Assembly: GCA_035308965.1 (NCBI GenBank)
Contig: DATGFN010000019.1
Coordinates: forward strand, 372,001-436,000
Source: DASYXZ01 sp035308965
GTDB lineage: Bacteria; Acidobacteriota; Terriglobia; UBA7540
Reading direction: 5' to 3'
DNA: 64,000 nucleotides
Shown: positions 45,372-54,600 of the stretch, in pieces
Position numbering within the stretch: position 1 is the first letter of the stretch
Layout of the letters: every line of letters begins with the position of its first letter
The notes under the pieces: model-generated
What the model was told of the DNA's origin: nothing
Databases searched by the model: none
Seen by the model: the letters and a program-made list of their open reading frames with translations, nothing else
Made by a program: the position numbers and the translations under genes

Positions 45372-46790
45372 ATGAATTGCGATCCCCGGAAATTTCGCAA
45401 CGTCCTTCAAGTAATTGCCGTGGGGATGGTTTGCCTGTTTGTGGCTGCTGGCTGGTTTGAGTCAAACCACAACTTCGCTTTGGGTCGCCCCGCCGACACA
45501 GCGCCAAGTTTTGGCTCGCAAGTCGCCCCCATCCTGCAAAGGAATTGCCTGGCATGCCACTCCAGCGAGGCCAAGATGGGCGGCCTGATTATGGAGAACT
45601 ACGACCTGCTGATGAAGGGAGGAGGGCACGGCAAAGTCATCATTCCCGGCAAGGCGGATGAAAGCCGCATGATTCTGATGCTCGAAGGTAAGATTCAGCC
45701 GCGCATGCCTTTTAACGCCGACCCTCTCTCCACCATGGATATCGCGGCGATCAAAGCATGGATTAATTCCGGAGCCGTCGGCCCAGCCGCTGGCGAGGCG
45801 ACAAGCACCCTCACAACGCCGGCGATTCCGGATATCAAACCCCAAGTTGCAGTAGTGTCTCCCCTATCGTCATTGCAATTCTCGCCCGACGGAAAATTGC
45901 TCGCTGTGGGTGGGTATCGGGAAGTTCGGTTGGTGGAACCCGGTACCGGCAAGACGCTTGGCACTCTTGCCGGCCACGCGGACTATGTGCGCTCCATCGC
46001 CTTCAGCCCCGACGGCGCGTATCTCGCCGCCGCCGGCGGACTCCCCCAGCGCGAAGGCGAAATTAAAATTTGGGATCTGGCGTCGCGCCAGCCAATAATG
46101 ACGTTGCGCGGCCACAAGGATTGCATCTATTCGGTAGCATGGAGCCGGGATGGAAAGTTGATTGCCTCCGGCAGCTACGACCGGATGGTGAAATTGTGGG
46201 ACGCCTCCACCGGCCAGGAACTGCGCAATCTTCAGGACCATATTGACGCTGTGTTCGCCGTGGCCTTCAGTCCGGATGGAAAACATCTGGCCTCCGGTTC
46301 CCAGGATCGCACGGTGAAAATCTGGGACATCGACTCCGGCCAGCGCCTGTTTACGCTCAGCGATGCATTGGACGGATTAACCGGCATCGCCTACTCGCCT
46401 TCCGGCAACGAGCTGGCCGCTGCAGGTTATGACAAGACCATTTATATATGGCATTTGAAAAGTGACGAAGGAAGCCTCACCCAATCCCTGATCGCCGACG
46501 AGGATAGTATTCTGACACTGATCTGGTCACCGGACAGCAAGACGATCATCACCAGCTCCTCCGACGGCTCCATTCGTTTTCGCGATGCGGCAACTTTGAA
46601 TCCTGTGGGTGTGATCGATCACCAGCCCGATTGGGTGGAGGCGCTGGGCATGAGTCCGGATGGAAATTTATTGGCGGCGGGGCGCTACAACGGCAGCTTG
46701 AGCCTGTATGACCCGAAAACGTTCAAGCAACTCGAGGGGCCATCCATGGCCTACGTGCCCCGGGAATCGGCAGTGAAGAGCAGTTTCTAA
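45372..46790 (+). CDS. Planctomycete-type cytochrome c fused to WD40 propeller
   Basis: A 472-residue exported protein with an N-terminal membrane segment, a PSCyt1-type c-heme motif C59-L-A-C62-H63 and the following GKADESRMILML..MPFNADPLSTMDIAAIKAWI text of that domain, then at least six WD40 repeats from about residue 150 (for example SPDGKHLASGSQDRTVKIWD). ATG 45372 has GGAAG ahead; the TTG at 45345 has no site. The gene probably forms an operon with the DUF1549 gene. Such proteins may pass electrons or scaffold periplasmic enzymes; the role is unknown. Confidence 0.92.
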   Translation: MNCDPRKFRNVLQVIAVGMVCLFVAAGWFESNHNFALGRPADTAPSFGSQVAPILQRNCLACHSSEAKMGGLIMENYDLLMKGGGHGKVIIPGKADESRMILMLEGKIQPRMPFNADPLSTMDIAAIKAWINSGAVGPAAGEATSTLTTPAIPDIKPQVAVVSPLSSLQFSPDGKLLAVGGYREVRLVEPGTGKTLGTLAGHADYVRSIAFSPDGAYLAAAGGLPQREGEIKIWDLASRQPIMTLRGHKDCIYSVAWSRDGKLIASGSYDRMVKLWDASTGQELRNLQDHIDAVFAVAFSPDGKHLASGSQDRTVKIWDIDSGQRLFTLSDALDGLTGIAYSPSGNELAAAGYDKTIYIWHLKSDEGSLTQSLIADEDSILTLIWSPDSKTIITSSSDGSIRFRDAATLNPVGVIDHQPDWVEALGMSPDGNLLAAGRYNGSLSLYDPKTFKQLEGPSMAYVPRESAVKSSF

Positions 46791-46827
46791 TTGCATGTGG
46801 CAAGTGGCACGCAAAAAGAAAATCAGG

Positions 46828-46935
46828 TAGTGTCCGGATTTGGATGGCCGGGAGCGCGGGCGTCTCGCCCGCTCTTTGATGATCAAGCGATTGCGGGCGA
46901 GACGCCCGCGCTCCCAGAGGAACCAGGACGCCACT
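46828..46935. repeat. Palindromic element family A, copy 3
   Basis: Left end TAGTGTCCGGATTTGGATGG, arms at 46850-46872 and 46893-46915, right end CCAGGACGCCACT (one base off GGACACTA). It lies between the WD40 and the pre-peptidase-like genes and falsely extends the latter's open frame upstream. Confidence 0.88.
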
Positions 46936-46974
46936 GAAATTCAGAAATCTTGCTCGCGCATGCGAGGTGCACTT

Positions 46975-49428
46975 ATGAAAACAAGAATAATTCTAATTGC
47001 TGCGTCCTTCGCTTTGGGATTGGCCATCGCTTTGCCGCTTATCGCTGAGGAGCCGATCATTCCGCCTACCGTTTCCAAGATCTGGCCCGTCGGCATGCAG
47101 CGCGGCGCCACAGCCACCTTCACCCTGGACGGCAGAAACATTGCCGGCGCAAAGGAGGTAATTTTTGACGCGACCGGCATCACTGGAAAGGTGGTGCAGA
47201 TTACCGACGTCGCTGAAAAAATCACCGGACCGCGGGCGGGCGTGGATCTCGGTGCTCAGGTGCCCCAGGGCAAAAAGCAGACTGCCCAGATGGAAATCAC
47301 CGTGGCGAAGGATGTTGAACCCGGACTCCACTGGTTTCGCATTCAAACCCCGCTTGGAACTTCAAACATGTCGGTGATCGCCATCGATTCGTTACCCGAA
47401 GTTACCAAAAGTCCAAAGCCTTCAGCGGATTCCGCGGCTCAGCCGGAAACCGTGAAACTTCCCGCTACCCTGATCGGAGCCTTGACGGCATTAGGAGAAA
47501 CTGACAGCTATCAATTCGAAGGCAAGGCAGGCGAGGAATTGGTTTTTCAAGTGATGGCATCTGAACTGGGATCACGGCTTGAGTCAGTGCTCGTCTTGAG
47601 GGATGCCGACGGGAAAGTGGTAGCCAGCGCGGGCGAAAACGACAACAAGCCCGATGCCGTGCTCACTTGCAAGCTGCCCCAGGACGGGCAATACACGTTG
47701 TCAATCTCCGACCGCGAACACGGCGGAGGCATGGACCATTACTATCGGGTGAACGCCGGCCCCCTGCCCTACATTACAAACGTTTTCCCCCTGGGCGTTC
47801 AAGCCGGCAAAGAGGTAACCGTAGCCGTGAAAGGCGTAAACCTGGGCGGGCTGAAAGAAACCAAAGTGGATCCCCCCAAATCGGCCGATGGTTGGGCCAC
47901 GATGCCGCTCGAAATCAAAACTGGCGGCGGCGTCGCGCTCAACAAAGTAAAACTGGCAGTGGGCAATGACCCGGAATTTCTCGAGCAGGAACCCAACAGC
48001 ACTCCTGCCGAGGCGCAAACGATCTCACTGCCTGTCACCATCAACGGGCTCATTGACGGCGGCGCCAAGGCAGGTGGTGCGCCGGACGAAGATTTTTTCC
48101 GCTTTCATGCCCGACGCGGCGAGCAGACGACCATTGAGGTGGCGGCCGCGCGCCTAGGCTCGCACCTCGATTCCTTGATCGAAGTTCTGGACGCGAAAGG
48201 CAATCCCATTCCCCGTGCCACCGTTCGCTGCCTGAATCAGACCACCACGACGCTATCAGACCGCGACTCAAGATCGGAAGGCGTTCGGCTGACTTCCACT
48301 TCCGGTTTGCGTGAAGGCGATTATCTGATGATCGGCGATGAACTCGATCAAGTGGCCGTCATTCCGGATCAACCCGACGCCGACGCGATCTTGAAGGGCA
48401 TTAATGGATTGCGGTTGGCATTCCTCGGAACTTCTCCCGACGTCCACGCCGTCAACACCACGGTTTACAAAGCTCAAATCCTTCCACCCGACGCGGAATT
48501 CCCTCCCAACGGGTTGCCGGTGTTTCACCTGACCTGGCGCAATGATGACGGCGGTCCTGGTTACGGCGCGGATTCCAGACTGGATTTTGTCGCGCCCATT
48601 GACGCCGATTACATTTTGCACTTGAAGGACGTGCGCGGCCTGGAAGGTCCGGACTTTGCTTATCGACTCACCCTGCGCGATGCCAGTCCGGATTTTCAGT
48701 TGCGGGCAAGCCCTGAAAACCCCAACATCCCCAAGGGCGGCGAAATTCCGGTAACGGTTTCCGTCAACCGGCTTCAGGGACATGAAGGCCCCATCGATGT
48801 GGAAGTTCTGGGCCTGCCTCAAGGCGTTACCGCCAGCCGCGCCACCATTCCCGCAGGACAGGATTCCACCGTCGTCATACTCGCCGCCGCCGCGGATGCG
48901 CCCGTTGAGTCGCGCCCCACTTCTATGAAAATTGTGGGCCACGCTCAGGTGAATGGCCACCAAATTGAAAGAGAAGCAAACAATGGCGCGCCACTTCAGT
49001 TGGCTTCAGTGATCCCTCCGCCCGACGTGGTGGTGGCGACTGATCAGCAGGACGTTTCCATTGAACCGGGAAAAGAGGTCATCGTCACTCTGCGCGTAAA
49101 TCGCCAAAATGGTTTTAAGGGCCGCGTGCCCTGCAACGTTGAGAATCTTCCCCCCGGCGTGCGTATTGTGAATGTGGGATTGAATGGTGTGCTGGTGACG
49201 GAAGCGCAAACCAGCCGCACTTTCACCATCCGCGCCGAGGATTGGGCCAAGCCCATCACCCAGCCGATTTACGTGGTGGCAGAAGTCGAATCGAACTCCT
49301 CCACCCGCCATTCGTCCCCTCCTTTGCTTTTGAAAGTCGTGGATTCGAAGCAGGCGGCAAGCGCCATGGCCAGCCATGTGGACGAGAGCCAGCAAGCTGG
49401 TGGCAACGCGCGCCCTCCGAATCATTAA
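46975..49428 (+). CDS. Large exported protein with pre-peptidase C-terminal-like and IPT-like beta domains
   Basis: An 817-residue protein with a signal peptide (IILIAASFALGLAIALPLIA). It contains IPT/TIG-like and bacterial pre-peptidase C-terminal (PPC)-like domains, seen as GETDSYQFEGKAGEELVFQVMA and EDFFRFHARRGEQTTIEVAA followed by LVLRDADGKVV and LIEVLDAKGNPI strands. No catalytic domain is visible. ATG 46975 has GAGGTG ahead; the frame upstream is repeat-derived. In Planctomycetes such proteins accompany DUF1501/DUF1553 and WD40-cytochrome proteins, as here. Confidence 0.85.
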   Translation: MKTRIILIAASFALGLAIALPLIAEEPIIPPTVSKIWPVGMQRGATATFTLDGRNIAGAKEVIFDATGITGKVVQITDVAEKITGPRAGVDLGAQVPQGKKQTAQMEITVAKDVEPGLHWFRIQTPLGTSNMSVIAIDSLPEVTKSPKPSADSAAQPETVKLPATLIGALTALGETDSYQFEGKAGEELVFQVMASELGSRLESVLVLRDADGKVVASAGENDNKPDAVLTCKLPQDGQYTLSISDREHGGGMDHYYRVNAGPLPYITNVFPLGVQAGKEVTVAVKGVNLGGLKETKVDPPKSADGWATMPLEIKTGGGVALNKVKLAVGNDPEFLEQEPNSTPAEAQTISLPVTINGLIDGGAKAGGAPDEDFFRFHARRGEQTTIEVAAARLGSHLDSLIEVLDAKGNPIPRATVRCLNQTTTTLSDRDSRSEGVRLTSTSGLREGDYLMIGDELDQVAVIPDQPDADAILKGINGLRLAFLGTSPDVHAVNTTVYKAQILPPDAEFPPNGLPVFHLTWRNDDGGPGYGADSRLDFVAPIDADYILHLKDVRGLEGPDFAYRLTLRDASPDFQLRASPENPNIPKGGEIPVTVSVNRLQGHEGPIDVEVLGLPQGVTASRATIPAGQDSTVVILAAAADAPVESRPTSMKIVGHAQVNGHQIEREANNGAPLQLASVIPPPDVVVATDQQDVSIEPGKEVIVTLRVNRQNGFKGRVPCNVENLPPGVRIVNVGLNGVLVTEAQTSRTFTIRAEDWAKPITQPIYVVAEVESNSSTRHSSPPLLLKVVDSKQAASAMASHVDESQQAGGNARPPNH

Positions 49429-49539
49429 ATGATCTCCGTGGGACACTCGGCTGGTGAAAGCACCGGGCGCGGTCCCCAGGGCAGAAAGTGGGTCCCCCTT
49501 GCTCTGCCGCCGCGGCGGCAGAGGGCAAGCCACCAAGAG

Positions 49540-49668
49540 TCTAGACTTCTCCCAAGGGAGAAGGTGTCTCGCCGCGGCGAGACGGATGAGGGGTTACGGC
49601 CCACAATCGAGATCTCTCCTCAGATCTTCGAAAGTAGAAGAGTTATGATCAGATGATAGACCAAACTG
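49540..49668. repeat. Structured repeat family B, copy 2
   Basis: Homologous to 22274-22400 over its whole length, but the main stem is GTCTCGCC-GC-GGCGAGAC instead of GTCCGTC-AGCC-GACGGAC, and the first stem is TTCTCCC-AA-GGGAGAA. Pairing is kept although bases differ. Just before it, 49502-49523 is another near-perfect palindrome (CTCTGCCGCC/GGCGGCAGAG). Together they fill most of the 368-base gap. Confidence 0.75.
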
Positions 49669-49796
49669 AGTCACTACCCGGGCAAGAATATCCTTGACGA
49701 AGCGGGGACACAGGCTAGAATTAGGTACCGCGCGCCAAGACATCCTTCCGCCAGCCAGTCAAAAGGCGACCATATAATTCGGAGGTATTGAACATC

Positions 49797-51188
49797 ATGA
49801 ATTCTTCCAAGAATGAAGCGACAACCCGCCGTGAATTCATCAAGACCACGGGCAAATTCGCCGCGGTTTCGGCCCTGGCCAACGTTGCCATTCCCGCCGT
49901 CCACGCTGCCGGCAGCGACATGATCCAGGTGGCGCTTGTCGGTTGTGGTGGGCGCGGCGGAGGCGCGGCGGCAAACGCGCTGTCCGTCAAGCGTGGTCCC
50001 ACCAAGCTGGTCGCCATGGCGGACGTTTTCCCGGAGCGCCTGTCAACCGATCTGCACACTTTGCAGCAAAAGCATGCGAGCCAGGTGGACGTGCCGCAAG
50101 ACCGCCAATTCATCGGCTTTGACGCTTATCAGAAAGCGATGGATTGCTTGCGGCCGGGCGACATCGTGATCCTTGCCACGCCCCCGGCATTTCGCTGGGT
50201 GCACTTTACCTACGCTATTTCCAAGAATCTCAACGTCTTCATGGAGAAGCCGGTCACGGTGGACGGCCCCACCAGCAAACGGATGTTCAAGCTGGGGCAA
50301 GACGCCTCTGACAAGAACCTCAAGGTGGGCGTGGGATTGATGTCTCGTCACAGCCGCGCCCTCCAGGAACTGGCCAAGCGCGTCCATGACGGCGAGATCG
50401 GCCAAATCGTTCTCCAACGCGGATACCGCGTGGCGGGGCCCGTAGGATTCTTCAACTCCCTGCCCACGCCGGCGGGAATCAGCGATCTGCTCTACCAGAT
50501 TCAGCGCTTCCACAGCTTTATCTGGGCCAGCGGCGGCTGCTTCAGCGACTTCAACATCCACATTATCGACCATCTCGGGTGGATGAAAAACGAATGGCCG
50601 GTGAAGGCGCAGGCGCTGGGTGGCCGCCATTACCGGGTGAGTCCTGAGGGGGTCACTTATGTGGACCAGAATTTCGATACCTATTCGGTTGAATACACTT
50701 ACTCGGATGGCACCAAGTTCTTCCTGGAAGGACGCTGCATTAACGGCTGCCAGAATTTCTATGCCAGCTACCTCCACGGCACCAAAGGAGTGGGGGTCGC
50801 TTCAAAGGCTGGTGATTGCGGACCGCCTTCCAGTCTCTATAAGGGCTCAATGATGACAGCCGCAAACTTGATTTGGGAATCCAAAGTGGGCCCCGACGAG
50901 AAGGATCCTTATCAGAACGAATGGAACGACTTGATGGATGCCATTCGCGATGACAAGCCCTACAACGAAGTGAAACGCGGGGTGGAAGCCAGCCTGGTCA
51001 CCAGCATGGGCCGCATGGCTGCCCACACTGGCCGGGAAATTACCTTTGACGAGATGCTGAACTGCGAGCACGAAATGGCTCCGGGCCTCGACAAGTTGAC
51101 CATGGATTCTCCGGCCCCGCTGATCGCTGACGCGAGTGGCAGATACCCTGTGCCGCAGCCTGGCGTTGTTACGACGCGCGAATACTGA
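49797..51188 (+). CDS. Tat-exported Gfo/Idh/MocA oxidoreductase
   Basis: A 463-residue oxidoreductase with a Tat-like signal (TTRREFIKTTGKFAAVSALANVAIP), a Rossmann motif VALVGCGGRGGGAA, and the family EKP in VFMEKPVTVDGP. GGAGGT at 49781-49786 fixes the ATG at 49797. It closes the rightward run of exported proteins. The substrate is unknown; sugars or inositol-like compounds are the family norm. Confidence 0.9.
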   Translation: MNSSKNEATTRREFIKTTGKFAAVSALANVAIPAVHAAGSDMIQVALVGCGGRGGGAAANALSVKRGPTKLVAMADVFPERLSTDLHTLQQKHASQVDVPQDRQFIGFDAYQKAMDCLRPGDIVILATPPAFRWVHFTYAISKNLNVFMEKPVTVDGPTSKRMFKLGQDASDKNLKVGVGLMSRHSRALQELAKRVHDGEIGQIVLQRGYRVAGPVGFFNSLPTPAGISDLLYQIQRFHSFIWASGGCFSDFNIHIIDHLGWMKNEWPVKAQALGGRHYRVSPEGVTYVDQNFDTYSVEYTYSDGTKFFLEGRCINGCQNFYASYLHGTKGVGVASKAGDCGPPSSLYKGSMMTAANLIWESKVGPDEKDPYQNEWNDLMDAIRDDKPYNEVKRGVEASLVTSMGRMAAHTGREITFDEMLNCEHEMAPGLDKLTMDSPAPLIADASGRYPVPQPGVVTTREY

Positions 51189-51231
51189 GCTGCCGACTGA
51201 CGCGATCACGATTTTGGTTTAGGGTCGAGGA

Positions 51232-51693
51232 ATGCCCGACTCCGTCAACGTACAGATTGTTCACCCTCGCAAGTTGGCCGCCGTGCGGCGCGAGGTCGCT
51301 CCCGGTGCGGTAGGCTCGGCGAGGGGGCCTGCGGTGGGCAAGGTCTGGGAGTTCATTCGCAGCCACCCGGGGCTGTGGACTGACGGCCACAACATCTTCC
51401 TCTACCACCACCCGAAGCGCGCGGGAACGCCGATACTGTGCGATTTCGGCGTCGAGGTCACACGCACATTTGAAACTGCGGGTGAGGTGTACGCCACCGA
51501 AACGCCAGAGGGCGAAGCTGCTCTGGCCGTCCACCGCGGGCCGTACAACCGCATGAACGAAGCGTACACCGCGATCGAGAAGTGGATGGCGGCTAACCGG
51601 AGGGAGTCTGCCGGGCACTCGTGGGAGATCTACGGGGATCCGACGCCGGATCCGGCCAACACTGAGACGACGCTCGTGCACCTCTTAAAGTAG
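51232..51693 (+). CDS. GyrI-like/AraC effector-binding domain protein
   Basis: A 153-residue stand-alone GyrI-like domain (SOUL-like, two beta-alpha-beta-beta halves): VHPRKLAAVRREVAPG, FLYHHPKRAGTPILCDFGVEV, ALAVHRGPYNRMNEAYTAIEKWM and a final SWEIYGDPTPDPANTETTLVHL. Such domains bind small amphipathic ligands, and are free-standing or linked to AraC/MerR regulators. No HTH is present. Confidence 0.85.
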   Translation: MPDSVNVQIVHPRKLAAVRREVAPGAVGSARGPAVGKVWEFIRSHPGLWTDGHNIFLYHHPKRAGTPILCDFGVEVTRTFETAGEVYATETPEGEAALAVHRGPYNRMNEAYTAIEKWMAANRRESAGHSWEIYGDPTPDPANTETTLVHLLK

Positions 51694-51849
51694 CGTTCGG
51701 AGCATGACTCGCCGCCCGTCCCGCAAAGCGGTACGGTTTGATCTACCCACTAGGAGTTGATGATTAAAGTATGCGGCATGAGTATCAGACAATAGACATG
51801 GATCCAGCTTTTCGTAATACCCGATTTGATATGGCATTAACCCACTTGG

Positions 51850-53376
51850 ATGAGGACCATGTCGAATATGCACTGGTCCATTAGAATCGCCCTCTCCATC
51901 GCGCTTTGCAGCGCAACGCTCCAGGGCCAAACCGCCAACTTGCAGATTGCCGCCGGGTCCTCGCATGGCGTACTCCTGAAAACCGACGGAAGCGTTTGGA
52001 CGTGGGGCGGCAACTCCTTCGGCCAACTTGGCAGGAAGAGCGAAGATGACTGGGGCCTTGCCCAAGTGACGCGTTTGAGCGGGATCGTCAGCATAGCAGC
52101 CGGCCAGGAGTTCACCTTGGCCCTCGACTCCCATGGCGCGGTGTGGGCATGGGGCCAGAACAAAGATGGCCAGCTCGGAACCCGTGGCGCCAAGGACCCG
52201 CGAGAGCCGGCTGCCGTCCGCGGCCTTCCTCGCATTGTCGCCCTCGCGGCCGCCGGGACCCATTCACTTGCTCTGGACATAAATGGAAACGTGTGGGAGT
52301 GGGGAGCCTTTCCGGCTCGCCACCCCGGCCCCGCGCCCGAACAGACATCGAACCTTCCCCGGATCACGGCGATTGCCGCCGGAGATCGCCACAGTATCGC
52401 TCTCGATTCGAGCCGTCACGTCTGGGTGTGGGGAGATCACGGCGCGGAAGTCTCGTTCTCTCCGGGGCAATTGCCCGGACTATCGGACGTCGTGGCGGTG
52501 GCTGGCGCATACCAGCTCACCGTCGCGCTGAAGAAAGACGGGACGGTATGGTCGGTGGGATATGGAGCGGCAGGACAACGTGGCAACGGCGCAGCCGAGT
52601 CTTCCAGCGAGCCCGTGATGGTGATCGGGCTTTCCGACGTGAAAGCGATTACCGCCCGCTACATGGACGTCATGGCCTTGAAGAACGACGGCACGGTTTG
52701 GAATTGGGGCGACAATCATTACCGGCAGCTTGGCAATCCCGCTTTCAACCAGGAAGAAGAAAACAAGCCTGTCCGCGCCGGCACTCTCACCGGCATTGCC
52801 GCTATCGCCGCCGGCGGCAGTCACTCCGTAGCTATCAACAGTAACGGGACCGTTTGGACCTGGGGACAGAACGATCGGGGCGCGCTGGGCGCAGACCCTG
52901 AGTCTCTCAACCAATCCGACGTTCCCATGCATCCCGGACAGGATATCCCCCCACCCTGCAGAGAACTCTTCTCCTGCCTGACGGGGTCGGGAAAGCTAAT
53001 CAGCATCTGCGGTGACCAGGATGAGTCGAACGTCGGGAAGTGGAGCGCCATTCACTATCGGTTCGGCCCTGTAAATGGCCCGCCAGACTTGATGTTTCCG
53101 GCGGATCCCGCCAGCGCGCCACCTTCATTGTTCTTTTCCGAGGAGAAGCGTGGCCGCGACCCAATTCGGTCGATTCGGTTTTCGAACGGCGCCTACACCT
53201 ACACCGTCACCTACGCGCTGTCAGGGGACGGAGCCGGAGTAGACGTGAAGGACGCCAAGGGCAGGAAGGTCACCAGCATCTCTTGCGCGGAAAGGCCGGA
53301 AATCTATGACGATTATCTGCGCGAGAACCTGCCCTGCGACCCTAAAAGTCCCGACGGTTGCAAAACGCCCAAATGA
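51850..53376 (+). CDS. Exported RCC1-repeat protein with an unknown Cys-containing C-terminal domain
   Basis: A 508-residue protein with a signal peptide ending near ATLQGQ. Six or seven RCC1 blades follow (for example GSSHGVLLKTDGSVWTWGGNSFGQLG and AAGQEFTLALDSHGAVWAWG). From about residue 370 the C-terminal domain has several cysteines (CRELFSCLTG, CGDQDESN, SCAERPE, PCDPKSPDGCKTP) and no recognized family. Several in-frame ATGs (51850, 51859, 51868) are possible starts. It is alone on its strand. Confidence 0.85.
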   Translation: MRTMSNMHWSIRIALSIALCSATLQGQTANLQIAAGSSHGVLLKTDGSVWTWGGNSFGQLGRKSEDDWGLAQVTRLSGIVSIAAGQEFTLALDSHGAVWAWGQNKDGQLGTRGAKDPREPAAVRGLPRIVALAAAGTHSLALDINGNVWEWGAFPARHPGPAPEQTSNLPRITAIAAGDRHSIALDSSRHVWVWGDHGAEVSFSPGQLPGLSDVVAVAGAYQLTVALKKDGTVWSVGYGAAGQRGNGAAESSSEPVMVIGLSDVKAITARYMDVMALKNDGTVWNWGDNHYRQLGNPAFNQEEENKPVRAGTLTGIAAIAAGGSHSVAINSNGTVWTWGQNDRGALGADPESLNQSDVPMHPGQDIPPPCRELFSCLTGSGKLISICGDQDESNVGKWSAIHYRFGPVNGPPDLMFPADPASAPPSLFFSEEKRGRDPIRSIRFSNGAYTYTVTYALSGDGAGVDVKDAKGRKVTSISCAERPEIYDDYLRENLPCDPKSPDGCKTPK

Positions 53377-53442
53377 AGCGCGGCCCATAACGCGGATTTC
53401 GCGCCCTTCGAAGCTTGCGGACCTCCCCATCCCGGCGCACCG

Positions 53443-53691
53443 TCACCCGGCCTGACCTTCGAAATGGCCGTGGGGATTCGTCGATAAATAGCTGGCGACT
53501 ACCGCGGAGTCAACTTTTTCGAGCTCCGTTTCGGGGAATCTGAATGTAAACGGCCATTTATCCGGCTTGCCGACTAATCAGGCTTTGAGAAAGGCCGAGA
53601 AATAGTGACCCGGCTCGCGATACTCAGAATAAGACATGACGACAGGGACTGGAATCTCATAACGTCCGCGATGGGCTGAATTATTGATGTT
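53443..53691 (-). pseudogene. Possible remnant of a small gene with an in-frame stop
   Basis: Read on the minus strand, this frame gives protein-like text on both sides of a single TGA (53578-53580): RYEIPVPVVMSYSEYREPG then, after the stop, GKPDKWPFTFRFPETELEK. Both pieces are in the same frame and have coding-like composition, which suggests a nonsense-mutated or terminal fragment. No family is recognized. The remainder of the 53377-53860 gap shows nothing else except a promoter-like palindrome. Confidence 0.25.
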
Positions 53692-53693
53692 TC

Positions 53694-53714
53694 ACCTCGC
53701 GAGGTTTGCTAAAA
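53694..53714 (+). promoter_or_regulatory. Palindrome next to a -10-like box upstream of NIPSNAP gene
   Basis: ACCTCGCGAGGT (53694-53705) is a perfect 12-base palindrome, and TAAAAT follows at 53709-53714, with TTGATG upstream as a weak -35. This could be an operator overlapping a promoter. It lies about 150 bases ahead of the NIPSNAP ATG. Confidence 0.35.
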
Positions 53715-53860
53715 TACGCCGCCTGAAGAGGCAAACATAGTTTCGCGCTGCGCGCCTGTTCACGTTCCTAACGGCTGGCATAGCGGAGGCAATGGAGCGG
53801 GCGTTACTACAAACCCCAATCGGGACTCCGAATGCGAAGGAGAAACGCCAAGGTGACGTG

Positions 53861-54211
53861 ATGACAGGACCAGCGAAGGTCTATGAATTGCGTATTTATC
53901 ACGTGGTCCCCGGAAAGCTGGATAGCCTTGTGGCCCGCTTCCGAGACTATACGGATAAGCTCTTTGCAAAACATGGAATGAAGAGTATTGCCTACTGGAC
54001 AGCGCTGGAGGAGCCCGCGAAAAGCAACACGATCTTTTACATTCTGGAGCATCCGAGCCGCGAGGCGGCGGCCGCGAACTGGAAAGCCTTCCAGGACGAT
54101 CCGGAATGGAAGACCGTGAAAGCCAAGTCCGAAGAGAATGGCAAACTTGTGGAGAAAATTGATTCAACCTTCTGGTCACTTGCCGATTTTTCCAGGCTGC
54201 CACGTGTCTGA
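53861..54211 (+). CDS. NIPSNAP-family protein
   Basis: A 116-residue single-domain protein: VYELRIYHVVPGKLDSLVARFRDYTDKLFAKHGMKSIAYW at the start and ILEHPSREAAAANWKAFQDDPEWKTVKAKSE in the second half, the dimeric ferredoxin-like NIPSNAP pattern. AAGGTGA precedes the ATG at 53861; a longer frame upstream is not family-like. The function of bacterial members is unknown. Confidence 0.88.
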   Translation: MTGPAKVYELRIYHVVPGKLDSLVARFRDYTDKLFAKHGMKSIAYWTALEEPAKSNTIFYILEHPSREAAAANWKAFQDDPEWKTVKAKSEENGKLVEKIDSTFWSLADFSRLPRV

Positions 54212-54600
54212 GATCAGGCAACCGGTTCATTTCGATCTATCAAGAAGCCCTCGACCGCTCGCCCCGCCCTTGGTCTTGCGCTCTCGAAACAACAGACTGG
54301 AAGTCGGCGGAATGCATTCCTTCGACGTGAATCTTGCCGCTCATATTCAAACTTGGATTTAGTATCCGCACCCATTTTCCCCCGTTGATCAACTTCGTGC
54401 GTGCGTGCCTGCCATTTCTGCTCGCCAACTTCTGATTGACGGGCCTACCTTGCTTTTGGCTCGTCGCCGCCAAACTACGGATCAAAAGTTTGGTTTGCCG
54501 GCTATACGTGAGTTGGGTCAGACTCGGTTCAAATGAGGCCTGGGCTGAGGTAAAATCTTGTCAGATATATGCGTGGAGACCTGCGGGTGGGAGGTGCGCG
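54212..54600. other. Intergenic region without recognizable gene
   Basis: This gap holds no frame with family-like text, no clear terminator and no repeat I can match to the others. The oxidoreductase ribosome site (GGGAGGTG) is at its right end. Confidence 0.4.

Noticed and set aside
53760..54230. 156-codon minus-strand frame over the NIPSNAP gene
   Set aside because: The plus-strand NIPSNAP protein is clear; the minus frame is Arg/Ser/Pro-rich without motifs.
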